64,000 bases of DNA. It comes from Roseateles sp. DAIF2. Its GTDB lineage: Bacteria; Pseudomonadota; Gammaproteobacteria; Burkholderiales; Burkholderiaceae_C. This document shows, in pieces, positions 24,792 through 37,006 of this stretch; position 1 is the first letter of the stretch; every line of letters begins with the position of its first letter. The translations under genes were made by a program, and so were the position numbers. The notes beneath the pieces were generated by a model. It ran no database searches. It saw nothing but the letters and a program-made list of their open reading frames with translations, and was not told the origin of the DNA. The stretch is taken from the NCBI RefSeq assembly GCF_015624425.1, contig NZ_CP049919.1, positions 124,001-188,000 on the forward strand, written 5' to 3'.

Positions 24792-26181
24792 GAGCCTGTC
24801 AGGATTTTTGTGTGCGAGGCATAGCATGACGACCAGGAGCATCTATGCCAACCAAGAAGAAGCCGGCGGGAGCCGGCATGACGGCGCTGCCGTCGATCCC
24901 CAAGGAACTCATTGAGCAGCTGACCGGCGGCTCGACGCCGATGACGGCCGAGCAGATCAACGCCACGACCATGGCGCTGAAGAAGGCGCTGATCGAGCGC
25001 GCGTTGGGCGCGGAGCTGTCGCACCACTTGGGCTATCCGCCCGGCACGGCCAAGCCGGAGGAGGCCGGCAACCAGCGCAACGGCAAGTCCGCCAAGACGG
25101 TCTTGACCGAGGACGGTCCGTTGCGCATCGAGGTGCCGCGCGACCGCGCCGGCTCGTTCGAACCCATCCTTATCCCCAAGCACGAGCGGCGCTTCACCGG
25201 CTTCGACGACAAGATCGTGGCCATGTACGCGCGTGGCATGACGGTGCGCGAGATTCAGGGCTTCCTGGCCGAGCAGTACGGCACCGAGGTCAGCCCCGAG
25301 TTCATCAGCTCCGTGACGGATGCCGTGATGACCGAGGTCTCGGCCTGGCAGAGCCGGCCGCTGGAGCCGATGTATCCGGTGGTGTTCTTCGACGCTCTGC
25401 GCGTGAAGATTCGCGAGGATGCGGTGGTGCGCAACAAGGCTATCTACCTGGCCCTGGGCGTGCTGCCCGATGGCACGCGCGACATCCTGGGCCTGTGGAT
25501 CGAGAACACCGAGGGCGCGAAGTTCTGGATGAAGGTCTTCAACGATCTGAAGACCCGAGGAGTCGCCGACATCCTGATTGCCGTCACCGATGGGCTCAAG
25601 GGCATCCCCGAGGCGCTCGCTGCCGTGTTCCCAGCCACGACGCTGCAGACCTGCATCGTGCACCTGATCCGCAACAGCCTGGACTTCGCGAGCTGGAAGG
25701 ACCGCAAGGCCCTGGCGGCGGCCTTGAAGCCAATCTACACGGCGTCCAGTGCTGACGCGGCCCAGGCCGAACTCGATGCCTTCGAGGCGAGCGCCTGGGG
25801 CCAGAAGTTCCCGACCGTGACGGCCACCTGGCGCCGGGCCTGGGATCGGGTCATCCCGTTCTTCGCCTTCAGCCCAGCCGTGCGGCGCGTGATCTACACG
25901 ACCAACGCCATCGAGAGCATCCACAGTCGGCTGCGCAAGATCATCAAGACGCGCGGCCACTTCCCCAGTGACGATGCCGCTACCAAGCTCCTGTGGCTGG
26001 CGCTGCGCAATATCACGGCCGACTGGGGCCGCGCGGCCAAGGAATGGAAGGAGGCCATGAACCAATTCGCCATCGCCTACGGCGAGCGATTTACCTGACC
26101 TGCCGCGTAATATGCGGCGCGGGCTCGTCTGAATCGGCGAGCCCTACACCGAGCCTCGAACACAGAAATTCAGACAGCCCC
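24792..26181 (+). mobile_element. Complete IS256-family insertion sequence (1390 bp)
   Basis: The element is bounded by 28-bp imperfect inverted repeats (24792-24819, beginning GAGCCTGTCAGGATTTTTGT, and 26154-26181), which agree at 22 of 28 positions. It carries one transposase gene and has a perfect 8-bp target duplication on both sides. It interrupts a cassette-like region: rejoining the flanks restores a sequence that continues into an attC-like right arm. Confidence 0.88.
24845..26098 (+). CDS. IS256-family transposase
   Basis: A 417-residue DDE transposase of the mutator/IS256 class. Typical blocks are ERALGAELSHHLGYPPG, NGKSAKTVLTEDGPLRIEVP, DKIVAMYARGMTVREIQGFL and VVFFDALRVKIRED (first Asp). 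The second Asp is in IAVTDGLKGIPEA and the Glu in TTNAIESIHSRLRK. GGAG precedes the ATG. The reading frame is uninterrupted and the C-terminus (NQFAIAYGERFT) has the family form, so the enzyme looks intact. Confidence 0.95.
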   Translation: MPTKKKPAGAGMTALPSIPKELIEQLTGGSTPMTAEQINATTMALKKALIERALGAELSHHLGYPPGTAKPEEAGNQRNGKSAKTVLTEDGPLRIEVPRDRAGSFEPILIPKHERRFTGFDDKIVAMYARGMTVREIQGFLAEQYGTEVSPEFISSVTDAVMTEVSAWQSRPLEPMYPVVFFDALRVKIREDAVVRNKAIYLALGVLPDGTRDILGLWIENTEGAKFWMKVFNDLKTRGVADILIAVTDGLKGIPEALAAVFPATTLQTCIVHLIRNSLDFASWKDRKALAAALKPIYTASSADAAQAELDAFEASAWGQKFPTVTATWRRAWDRVIPFFAFSPAVRRVIYTTNAIESIHSRLRKIIKTRGHFPSDDAATKLLWLALRNITADWGRAAKEWKEAMNQFAIAYGERFT

Positions 26182-26189
26182 GAGCAGCC
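26182..26189. repeat. Target site duplication, right copy (GAGCAGCC)
   Basis: Exact copy of 24784-24791, immediately right of the IS256-family element. Confidence 0.8.
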
Positions 26190-26271
26190 GACCCAACCTC
26201 ACCGTCGAGTGGGAGGCTTCCAGCTTATTTCGCACGCCGGAGGCCATCGCTCATATTCAACGTTGGACCTC
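26190..26271 (+). repeat. attC-like sequence (right part of a cassette boundary)
   Basis: Begins GACCCAACCTC and ends ATTCAACGTTGGACC; the terminal GTTGGAC fits the attC core GTTRRRY and is nearly complementary to GACCCAAC at the left, giving an 82-bp imperfect hairpin. The downstream gene starts at 26272. The IS256 element sits at its left edge. Confidence 0.4.
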
Positions 26272-26868
26272 ATGACTGACGCCCCCGGTAGCTCCGACCT
26301 TTTGCTCAGCATTGCGGGTGCAGGCACCGAATACCGTCTTTGCCTTCCGCACCTGCTGCCGGAAGCCATAGATCAAGCCGCCATGCTCGCCGCGGCGCAA
26401 GCCGTTCTTGCCCAGAACTCGAAGTCGGAGTCTGCGCAAGCGCTGCGCGCCCAGAGCATGGCCACCTTCATGCTCCTTTGCGCTGGCGAGCTCGACGCGG
26501 CTGAAGGCGTTCTAGACAGGGTCATCGCTGCTCAGGCTGCGATGGGGGACGCCAGGACGCGCAGTGCCTCCGAGTTGCGGCTGGTACAAGTTCTTCAGCG
26601 ACTCGGGCGCGTGAACGAAGCGGTGCGCCTTGCCTCTGAAGTCGTGGCGCAGCAGTCAAACGATTCACCCGTCCGGCACTTTGCTCTGCATCATCTGGGA
26701 AAAGCGCTGATGCAGGCCGGGGCACATGGCGAAGCTCGTGCCGCCCTTGTGGAAGCACTGGCGCTTCGTCTGGCTTTGGGTAACGCGGAGCTAATCGCCT
26801 CTACTCGGCAGGCACTCACGCTGTTGGAGTCACGCCCGTTGGCCGCAACCCCGCCGCATGAAGCATGA
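26272..26868 (+). CDS. Hypothetical TPR-like helical protein (cassette-like)
   Basis: A 198-residue, mainly helical protein with repeat-like units such as LRLVQVLQRLGRVNEAVRLA and HHLGKALMQAGAHGEARAAL that resemble tetratricopeptide repeats. No signal peptide. It begins one base after the attC-like end, and its GC is lower than that of the flanks. The longer frame that runs back into the IS element is not meaningful. Function unknown. Confidence 0.6.
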   Translation: MTDAPGSSDLLLSIAGAGTEYRLCLPHLLPEAIDQAAMLAAAQAVLAQNSKSESAQALRAQSMATFMLLCAGELDAAEGVLDRVIAAQAAMGDARTRSASELRLVQVLQRLGRVNEAVRLASEVVAQQSNDSPVRHFALHHLGKALMQAGAHGEARAALVEALALRLALGNAELIASTRQALTLLESRPLAATPPHEA

Positions 26869-26988
26869 AGGACCTAGGCGTCCTACAGAAATCGCCATGT
26901 TCATGCCGTGATTCGCTTCCTCGACGGCCGTGCTTAAACGGCTTGACCTGTTGATCTCAGGCGCAGCCGTCAGCCGCGTATCGCGCCC

Positions 26989-27786
26989 TCAATCCGACGC
27001 CGCCCTCATCAACGCCGCCCGCGTCGCAGCATCGGCCGGGAAGAAATGCTCGACGCGCAGCGAGGCCACGGTCACGTCCAGCGGCGTGCCGAAGGTGGTG
27101 AAGGCGGAGAACAGGGCCAGCTCGCCGGCCGAGGAGCGCAGCCGCGTGTGCATCAGCGGGGTCACCGGGGCCGGCGCGATCAGGCGCGGCACATGCGGGC
27201 GCAGTTCCTCCAGCAGCGGGCGCAGCGCCGGCACATGCTGGGCCTCGCTGCTGGCGCGCTGCCACAGGGCGGCGCAGACCTCGTCCTCGTTGGCGCACAG
27301 ATGGCGCAGGCCGCCGGGCTGCAGGCAGGCGCGCAGCAGGTTGAAGTCGTGTTCCAGCAGCGCCGGGTCGACGCCCAGCAGACGCATCAGGCCGCGCAGA
27401 CCCTTGTTGGCCATCAGCAGGTTCCAGGCACCGTCGATCACCAGCGCGGGGGCCGGATCATGCGCCTCCAGCAGATGGGTCAGCGCGGCGCGCACCGGCG
27501 CCATCTCGGGGTCGTCCAGGCTGGTCTCGCGGTAGGCCGGTGCATAGCCGGCCGCCAGCAGCACCTTGTTGCGCTCGTCCAGCGGCGCCTCCAGCGCGTC
27601 CAGCACGGCGATCAGCATCTCGCGGCTGGCGCGCGAGCGGCCGGTCTCGATGCAGCTGAGATGGCGCTGCGAGACGCCGACGCGCAGCGACAGCTCCAGC
27701 TGGCTGATGCGGCGCTGGGCACGCAGTGCGGCCAGCGGCGAGGCGATGTTCGGGGATGAAGCAGCGGAGGTGGCGGCGTTGTTCAT
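26989..27786 (-). CDS. XRE family regulator with MmyB-like ligand-binding domain
   Basis: A 265-residue regulator. The N-terminal HTH (residues about 18-70) reads LAALRAQRRISQLELSLRVG and VSQRHLSCIETGRSRASREM, then a MmyB-type sensor domain (VIDGAWNLLMANKGLRGLM, DFNLLRACLQPGGLRHL) and C-terminal FTTFGTPLDVTVASLRVEHF. The family often represses an adjacent oxidoreductase gene; no such neighbour is obvious here. Start at the ATG at 27786. Confidence 0.9.
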   Translation of the reverse strand: MNNAATSAASSPNIASPLAALRAQRRISQLELSLRVGVSQRHLSCIETGRSRASREMLIAVLDALEAPLDERNKVLLAAGYAPAYRETSLDDPEMAPVRAALTHLLEAHDPAPALVIDGAWNLLMANKGLRGLMRLLGVDPALLEHDFNLLRACLQPGGLRHLCANEDEVCAALWQRASSEAQHVPALRPLLEELRPHVPRLIAPAPVTPLMHTRLRSSAGELALFSAFTTFGTPLDVTVASLRVEHFFPADAATRAALMRAASD

Positions 27787-27863
27787 GGCCCCGATGCTAG
27801 CGGGGCCGGGTCTTGCCGCAATGACCTTGGAGGTCATGATGGCGAGTTCAGGCCTGGAAGGGT

Positions 27864-27993
27864 GAGAGGTTTTCGTCGCGAGCCAACGCCAGGCTAGGCG
27901 GACGGCGCACAGGAACCGGAACGTACTTCCTGTACGTGAGGATTCCGAGCACCGGCCAACAACGCATGGCGTTGGCGCAGTAGAAAACCTCTC
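27864..27993. repeat. Nested palindromic element (130 bp)
   Basis: Outer arms GAGAGGTTTTC (27864-27874) and GAAAACCTCTC (27983-27993) are perfectly complementary, as are inner arms GCCAACGCCA (27882-27891) and TGGCGTTGGC (27967-27976). The centre holds CGTAC-TTCCT-GTACG (27922-27936). All of it can fold as one long stem with internal loops. It lies between the XRE and solute-binding-protein genes. It may be a REP/MITE-like repeat or a structured RNA. Confidence 0.65.
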
Positions 27994-27999
27994 AGCCTC

Positions 28000-28779
28000 T
28001 CAACGCAGGTCCTGCTCGCGAGGCCGGATGCCATAGGCGCGGAACAAGCGCTCGACGCTGCCGTCGCGCAGCATCGCCTGGTAGAGCTCCTGCAGGCGGG
28101 CGCGCTCGGTGTCCTCGACGCCGCTGCTGGTGGCCAGCCAGACCTCGCCGGCCTCCAGCTCCAGGCCGACCTGGAACTGCGCCGGATCGCGGCCGCTGCT
28201 GCGCACCTTGTCCATATTGACCACGTCGCCACCATAGAGCGCGTCGACATGGCCGCGCTCCAGCAGGCGCAGCATGTCCTCGACGCTGTTGGCCAGCACC
28301 ACCTGCCTGGCGTCGAAGCCATGGCGCTGCAGCTGCGCCAGGTTCGGGCTGGCGCGCAGCACCGTCAGGCGCAGGCCGCGCGCCTGTTCCAGGGTCGACA
28401 CCGGCGGCTGGCCGCCGCGGTTGATGAAGACGAAATGCTGCACATAGAGCTTCAGCAGCCATTGGTAGCGGGGCTCGCGCTCGGGCGTGCGCGTCAGCGG
28501 CAGGATGGCCACGCGCGGGTTGTTGGCGGCCATCTGCATCGCGCGCGCCCAGGGATAGATCTCGACCCGTTGCGGCGAGGGGCCGGCGCGGCGCAGCAGC
28601 TCCTCGACCACCTCGACCAGCACGCCGGGGCGCTGCGGCTGGCCTTCGATCGCGAAGGGCGGCAGGTCGCCGCTGACGACGCGCAGCCCGGCGAGCGGCG
28701 GTGTGGCCGCGGCCGGCAGGGCCGGTGCAAGCAGCAGTAGTAGCCGCAGCAGATGGCGTCGAGAGATCCTGGATGGCAT
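28000..28779 (-). CDS. Periplasmic amino-acid-type solute-binding protein (SBP_bac_3-like)
   Basis: A 259-residue exported protein. Signal peptide: MPSRISRRHLLRLLLLL and a cleavage site near LPAAA. The mature protein begins LAGLRVVSGDLPPFAIEG, a typical start of family-3 binding proteins, with GVLVEVVEELLRRAG and a C-terminal ELEAGEVWLATSSG. No ABC permease genes are adjacent, so it is likely an orphan sensor-like or binding protein. Start at the ATG at 28779. Confidence 0.82.
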   Translation of the reverse strand: MPSRISRRHLLRLLLLLAPALPAAATPPLAGLRVVSGDLPPFAIEGQPQRPGVLVEVVEELLRRAGPSPQRVEIYPWARAMQMAANNPRVAILPLTRTPEREPRYQWLLKLYVQHFVFINRGGQPPVSTLEQARGLRLTVLRASPNLAQLQRHGFDARQVVLANSVEDMLRLLERGHVDALYGGDVVNMDKVRSSGRDPAQFQVGLELEAGEVWLATSSGVEDTERARLQELYQAMLRDGSVERLFRAYGIRPREQDLR

Positions 28780-28827
28780 ATGCCCGGCATGCTCGCATGG
28801 CGCACCGGGCGCCGACAAGCCTTGACC

Positions 28828-29739
28828 CTAAGCCCCGCCCCGCGCCGGCGAGGGCCGGGCGAACTGGGCCAGCGCGACGCCGCCCAGCGTGACCGCGGCG
28901 GCCAGCAGCTTGACCGGGCTGAAGCTCTCGCCCATCGCGACCCAGGCCGACAGCGCGGCGATCGGCGGCATCAGGTAGACCAGCGGCGCGGTGCGGGCCA
29001 CGCCGCGCTGTGCATTGACCCAGCCCCAGGCCAGCCAGCCGGCGAAGCCGCTGACCACCACGGCCCAGATCGCGCCGGCCCACAGCCAGGGCGAGATGCC
29101 GGCCCAGTCGACCCGGGCCGCGGCCGGCGCGCTGAACAGCAGCACCGGCAGGCTGGCGAACAGGGTCACATGGCCCATCACCAGCACGCCGCCATGGCGC
29201 GCGATCAGCGGCTTGCTGGCCACCGTGTAATAGCTGAACAGCGCGGCCGCCAGCAGCAGCACCAGGTCGCCGCCGCTGGCCTGCCATTGCGCGCCCAGCA
29301 GCTTGTCGGACATGAAGAGCAGCGCGCCGCCGGCCGCCACCGCGACGCCCAGGATCTGCGCGCGCGACAGCGCCTCCAGCCCGGTCAGGCGCAGGATCAG
29401 CAGGGTGAACACCGGGCCGCAGGCCAGCAGCACCGAGCTGGAGAAGGCGGTAGACCAATGCACGCCGTAGCTGGCCAGCGCCAGGTGCAGGCCCTGGCCG
29501 ATCAGGCCCAGGCGCAGCAGTGCCCACCAGTCGGCGCGCGGCAGGCGCGGCCAGGCCAGGCCGAAATGCCACAGCAGCAGCAGGGCCGCGCAGACGGGCA
29601 TCAGCAGGTAGCGCAGGAACAGGAAACCGCCCGGGCCGATGACCTGGAACAGGGTCTTCTGCAGCGGGAAGTTCAGGCCCCAGACCAGGATGGTCAGCAG
29701 GCCGACCCAGAGGGCCCGGGAAGCGCGGGATGGGGGCAT
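28828..29739 (-). CDS. DMT superfamily transporter (EamA family)
   Basis: A 303-residue membrane protein with about ten helices in two EamA repeats: first GLLTILVWGLNFPLQKTLFQ, second beginning near LLLAAALFSYYTVASKPLIA, and a closing ESFSPVKLLAAAVTLGGVAL. Members export metabolites such as amino acids; the substrate is unknown. The ATG at 29739 (MPPSRASRALW) is used; the frame further upstream overlaps the DUF4397 terminator. Confidence 0.9.
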   Translation of the reverse strand: MPPSRASRALWVGLLTILVWGLNFPLQKTLFQVIGPGGFLFLRYLLMPVCAALLLLWHFGLAWPRLPRADWWALLRLGLIGQGLHLALASYGVHWSTAFSSSVLLACGPVFTLLILRLTGLEALSRAQILGVAVAAGGALLFMSDKLLGAQWQASGGDLVLLLAAALFSYYTVASKPLIARHGGVLVMGHVTLFASLPVLLFSAPAAARVDWAGISPWLWAGAIWAVVVSGFAGWLAWGWVNAQRGVARTAPLVYLMPPIAALSAWVAMGESFSPVKLLAAAVTLGGVALAQFARPSPARGGA

Positions 29740-29775
29740 GGGCGCGATCTTGCCGCAGACCCGCCCGCGCCGGAC

Positions 29776-29812
29776 GAAAAAAGACCCCGTCGCGCTTGCG
29801 CGCCGCACGGGG
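29776..29812 (-). terminator. Rho-independent terminator for the DUF4397 gene
   Basis: On the minus strand CCCCGT (29807-29812 side) pairs with ACGGGG (29785-29790 side), with a GC-rich loop region, followed by TCTTTTTT. It lies about 60 bp after the DUF4397 stop. Confidence 0.8.
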
Positions 29813-29873
29813 CAGAGGGGAGGATCAGTAATCGTGCGGTGCGCACAACAAGGGGCGCACCGGCTCACAAGCC

Positions 29874-33349
<3,476 letters not shown>

Positions 33350-33503
33350 ACCCTGGTCGGGCTCAAGCGGGGCCGCCACACTCCCGATTCGCCGTTCACG
33401 AGGGAACACCCGGCGGTTGCGGGTGAGCAATAAACAGATATGGCCGCAGCGGCGCGATGACTCATCGCGCCATCCCGCTGCGACCCACAAGGTTTGTCCG
33501 CCC

Positions 33504-35783
33504 ATGAGCCTGATCTCTTGCCGCCGCTGGCCGCTGGCCCTGGCCGTGCCAGGTCTTGCGTTCGCCCATCCCGAGGCCTCTCTGACGGCCATCGACCCCG
33601 CCAGCCCGATGCTGTGGCTGGGCGTGTTCTCGGTGCTGGGCACCCTGGGCATGGGCCTGGGGCTCGCGCTGCTGCGCTTGCAGCGCCGCCGCCTGCGCCA
33701 GCGCAAGACCGAGCTGCTGCGCGTGCGCCGCGAGCGCACCAAGCTCAGCGCGCTGCTGAACGCGATCCCCGATCCCGTCTTCTTCAAGGATGCCAGCGGC
33801 GCCTACGAGGGCTGCAACCCGGCCTTCGAGCAATGCATGGGCATCACCGAGGCCGAGCTGCTGGGCCGCCGCGACGACCAGCTGGCCCAGCGCCCGGCCT
33901 GGGCCGCGGCGCTGGCCGGCAGCGACGCCGCGACCACCCAGCGCACCCTGGCCTGGACGCCGGACAAGCGCGTCTGCCTGGATGTGGTGCAGGCGCCGGT
34001 GTTCGACGAGGAGCAGCCGCTGGGCGCCATCGGTGTCGTGGGGGTGGCGCGCGACGTCACCGCGCTGCGCGACGCGATGACCCAGCTGCACCGCGCGGTC
34101 ACCGTGTTCGAGCATTGCGGCGAGGGCATCATGGTGCTGGACGCCGGCCTGCGCGTGCAGGACGTCAACCCGGCGCTGTGCGCGATCACCGGCTACGGCC
34201 ATGACGAGCTGATCGGCAGCCTGCCGCGCTACCTGCAGGCCGAGCACCAGGACCCGGAGCTGCTGCGCGCCCTGTGGGCCGAGGTCGGCGCCAAGGGCAA
34301 GTGGAGCGGCGAGCTGGTAGACCGCCACAAGCTCGGCGACAGCATCCCGGTCTGGGCCACCATCGTCTGCGTGCCGGCCACCGAGGCCGGCGGCGAGCCG
34401 CATTACCTGGCGGTGCTGACCGACATCTCGCGCCTGAAGCAGACCGAGGCCGAGCTGCTGCACCAGTCCCTGCACGACCGCCTGACCGGCCTGCCGAATC
34501 TGGCCCTGCTGCGCGACCGCATCGCGCGCCAGATCGGCATCGCCCAGCGCGACCATACCTGCGTCGCGGTGCTCTACATCGACCTGGACGGTTTCCGCGA
34601 GGTCAACGACATCGCCGGCCACAGCTCCGGCGACGAGGTCATCAAGGAGGTGGCGGCGCGCTTCGTCAACGTCGTGCGCGCCAGCGACTCGGTGGCTCGC
34701 GTCGGCGCCGACGAGTTCGTCGTCGTGCTGTCCGGCCTGGTCGACGAGGAGACCTCGATGCGCCTGGGCGACCGCCTGATCCAGGCGATGGACGAACCGA
34801 TCCTGGTCGGCCAGCAGCGCTTCAACCTCGGCGCCAGCATCGGCCTGGCGCTGTTCCCTACCGACGGCCGCGACGTCGACGAGCTGCTGCGCAATGCCGA
34901 GGCCGGCATGTGCCGCGCCAAGCTGAACTTCCGCAACAGCGTGCAGGCCTATCGGCCCGAGCTGACCCAGGCGGTGCAGCAGCGCTTCGAGCTGACCCAT
35001 GCGCTGCGCCAGGCCAACGAGGCGGCGCAGTTCCGCATCGAATACCAGCCGCAGGTGCGCCTGTCCGACGGCCAGCTGATCGGCGCCGAGGCGCTGCTGC
35101 GCTGGCGCCACCCGACGCGCGGCCCGATCTCGCCGGCCGAGTTCATCCCGCTGGCCGAGGAAACCGGCCTGATCGTGCCGATCGGCCGCTGGGTGCTGCA
35201 GGAGGCCTGCGCCCAGGCCGCGCGCTGGCAGGGCCTGCCGGGCAAGCCGCAGCAGATCGCGGTCAACGTCTCGGCGCGCCAGCTGCGCCAGAGCGATTTC
35301 GTCGCGACCCTGGACTACATCCTGGCCGAGACCGGCTGCCCGGCGCGCGCGCTGGAGCTGGAGGTCACCGAGAGCCTGCTGCTGGAGGACGCCGAGCAGG
35401 CGATCGAGCTGCTGACCGAGCTCTCGGCGCGCGGCGTGCGGGTCGCGATCGACGATTTCGGCACCGGCTATTCCTCGCTGTCCTACCTGAAGCGCATGCC
35501 GGTCAAGACCCTGAAGATCGACCGCAGCTTCGTCTCCGAGCTCGGCAGCGACGCCAACGTCTCGGCGATCGCCCGCACCGTGATCGTGCTGGCGCGCAGC
35601 CTGAACCTGGACGTGCTGGCCGAGGGCGTCGAGACCGCCGAGCAGGCCGCCTGGCTGCGTCGCGAGGGCTGCGACTGGGCCCAGGGCTGGCATTACGGCC
35701 GCCCGATGCCGGCCGAGGACTTCAACTTCACCCCGCCGCCGGAACAGCGCAAGGCGCGGGTGCGGCATCTGCAGCTGGCTTGA
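33504..35783 (+). CDS. PAS-GGDEF-EAL cyclic-di-GMP signalling protein
   Basis: A 759-residue membrane signalling protein. The start at 33504 gives a signal-like segment (ending GLAFA), then a transmembrane helix (about 36-55) and two PAS domains (about 80-310). The GGDEF domain carries GADEF at 401-405, a departure from GGDEF that argues against strong cyclase activity. The EAL domain is intact: EAL at 529-531, NVSARQL, EVTESLL, IDDFGTGYSSLSYLKRMPV and LAEGVET. It probably degrades c-di-GMP. A TTG-initiated longer frame exists but lacks support. Confidence 0.9.
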   Translation: MSLISCRRWPLALAVPGLAFAHPEASLTAIDPASPMLWLGVFSVLGTLGMGLGLALLRLQRRRLRQRKTELLRVRRERTKLSALLNAIPDPVFFKDASGAYEGCNPAFEQCMGITEAELLGRRDDQLAQRPAWAAALAGSDAATTQRTLAWTPDKRVCLDVVQAPVFDEEQPLGAIGVVGVARDVTALRDAMTQLHRAVTVFEHCGEGIMVLDAGLRVQDVNPALCAITGYGHDELIGSLPRYLQAEHQDPELLRALWAEVGAKGKWSGELVDRHKLGDSIPVWATIVCVPATEAGGEPHYLAVLTDISRLKQTEAELLHQSLHDRLTGLPNLALLRDRIARQIGIAQRDHTCVAVLYIDLDGFREVNDIAGHSSGDEVIKEVAARFVNVVRASDSVARVGADEFVVVLSGLVDEETSMRLGDRLIQAMDEPILVGQQRFNLGASIGLALFPTDGRDVDELLRNAEAGMCRAKLNFRNSVQAYRPELTQAVQQRFELTHALRQANEAAQFRIEYQPQVRLSDGQLIGAEALLRWRHPTRGPISPAEFIPLAEETGLIVPIGRWVLQEACAQAARWQGLPGKPQQIAVNVSARQLRQSDFVATLDYILAETGCPARALELEVTESLLLEDAEQAIELLTELSARGVRVAIDDFGTGYSSLSYLKRMPVKTLKIDRSFVSELGSDANVSAIARTVIVLARSLNLDVLAEGVETAEQAAWLRREGCDWAQGWHYGRPMPAEDFNFTPPPEQRKARVRHLQLA

Positions 35784-35808
35784 GCGCGGGAGCTTCCTCC
35801 CGATCGTT

Positions 35809-36453
35809 TCAGCCGGTGGCCGGCGACGTGCTGCCGCTCAAGCGCACCTGACGGCCCCAGACCGCAACCTGGGTGAGGAACAGGTTCTGCCGCCAGGTGG
35901 GCTTGACGGAGACAAGCAAGGAACGCTTGTCCTGGGGCAGATCGTTCGGAACGACGACGACCAGGCATAGGCGGAAGCCGAGATCCTCCCAGCCCTCGGA
36001 AAAGACCCATTGCGCGCTGCGCTTGCTGTAGAAGGAAATGACGGCATAGCGGTTGGAGCGCGCGAATTGCTTGACCGGTCCCGAGACCTTCAGCTTGAAC
36101 TGCAGCGATTCGAAGAGCTTGGCCCCGGCCATGGCCTTGAGGAACGGCATCTCGGCGGTGGGTATCTCGGCGATCTGCTTGGACACGGGAGAGATACCCC
36201 GGATGCTCATCGAATGAGATCCCGTCTTGGCCTCGACGAAGATGCGTCGTATGCGCGACCAGTCGTGCTTTTTCTCGACCCGGTCCGGCCGGGGCAGCAC
36301 CGCGACCCGAACCTCGAACAAGGTCGAGTTCTCCCTCGTGTAGCGTCCTTCCTTCTCAAGCGCTTCCAGCAGACCCGCATCTGCCCTGTCCCAAGGGACG
36401 GCGGTGCCCTCTTCATCGATGTCAAACTCGAACGGCCCTTCGAACCCGCGCAT
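35809..36453 (-). CDS. Hypothetical protein
   Basis: A 214-residue protein not recognised. It starts at ATG 36453 with a good GGAG Shine-Dalgarno. No signal peptide or membrane segment is seen. Features are an acidic N-terminus (FEFDIDEEG), a basic central part (EKKHDWSRIRRIFVEAKTG) and the hydrophobic strand RLCLVVVVPNDLPQ. Its GC is lower than the flanking genes. It is convergent with the GGDEF/EAL gene. It may be an acquired orphan. Confidence 0.55.
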   Translation of the reverse strand: MRGFEGPFEFDIDEEGTAVPWDRADAGLLEALEKEGRYTRENSTLFEVRVAVLPRPDRVEKKHDWSRIRRIFVEAKTGSHSMSIRGISPVSKQIAEIPTAEMPFLKAMAGAKLFESLQFKLKVSGPVKQFARSNRYAVISFYSKRSAQWVFSEGWEDLGFRLCLVVVVPNDLPQDKRSLLVSVKPTWRQNLFLTQVAVWGRQVRLSGSTSPATG

Positions 36454-36561
36454 GCTGATCTCCTCAGGATGTCGAGACCTGTTTATGCCCGCGGGGAGCG
36501 ACGCTTGAATGACAGCAGAACCTGCGCGCGTAGTCCGAATGTTGACGTCGGTGCCTCAGGC

Positions 36562-36897
36562 TCAGGTCGTCGGCGGCACGAATGTCTTCACCGGCCGGAT
36601 CTCCACATCGGTGCCGAAGGCGCGGCCGGGGAAGTCGCGGGCCAGAGCCAGCGCGGCATCGAGGTCGGGCAGCTGGAACAGGGTGCAGCCGGCCGCCGGG
36701 GCCTGGTCGGGGGCCTGGTCGTCCCGGTCGTCATGGCGCAGCAGCAAGGTGGCCTCGTCGAACACCGCGATCGCGAGCGCCCGGCCGGCTGCATGCTGGG
36801 CCAGCGACCATTCGCGCACCAGCAGGCTGCGCCGCGCCCGGTCGGCCTCGTCCAGCGGGCGGGTCGGGCGGTAGAGGAAGGCGAAGAGTTGTTGCAT
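36562..36897 (-). CDS. YCII-related domain protein (YciI family)
   Basis: A 111-residue cytoplasmic protein starting MQQLFAFLYRPTRPLDEADR, with AVFDEATLLLRHDDR and a C-terminal DFPGRAFGTDVEIRPVKTF. The pattern of beta strands and the 'filling/erasing' helix resembles YCII/DGPF-type dimeric alpha-beta-barrel proteins. Activity unknown. It is divergent from the AraC gene (109 bp between starts), so the regulator probably controls it. Confidence 0.7.
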   Translation of the reverse strand: MQQLFAFLYRPTRPLDEADRARRSLLVREWSLAQHAAGRALAIAVFDEATLLLRHDDRDDQAPDQAPAAGCTLFQLPDLDAALALARDFPGRAFGTDVEIRPVKTFVPPTT

Positions 36898-37006
36898 GGT
36901 GATGATGGGTCCTTCTGGGTTGCTGGTTGACGGTCCGCCTAAGATGCCCGCATCGCGCCCTGGGCGCTTGGACAAAAACCGCAAGCAGCCCCCCCGATCC
37001 GAGCCG

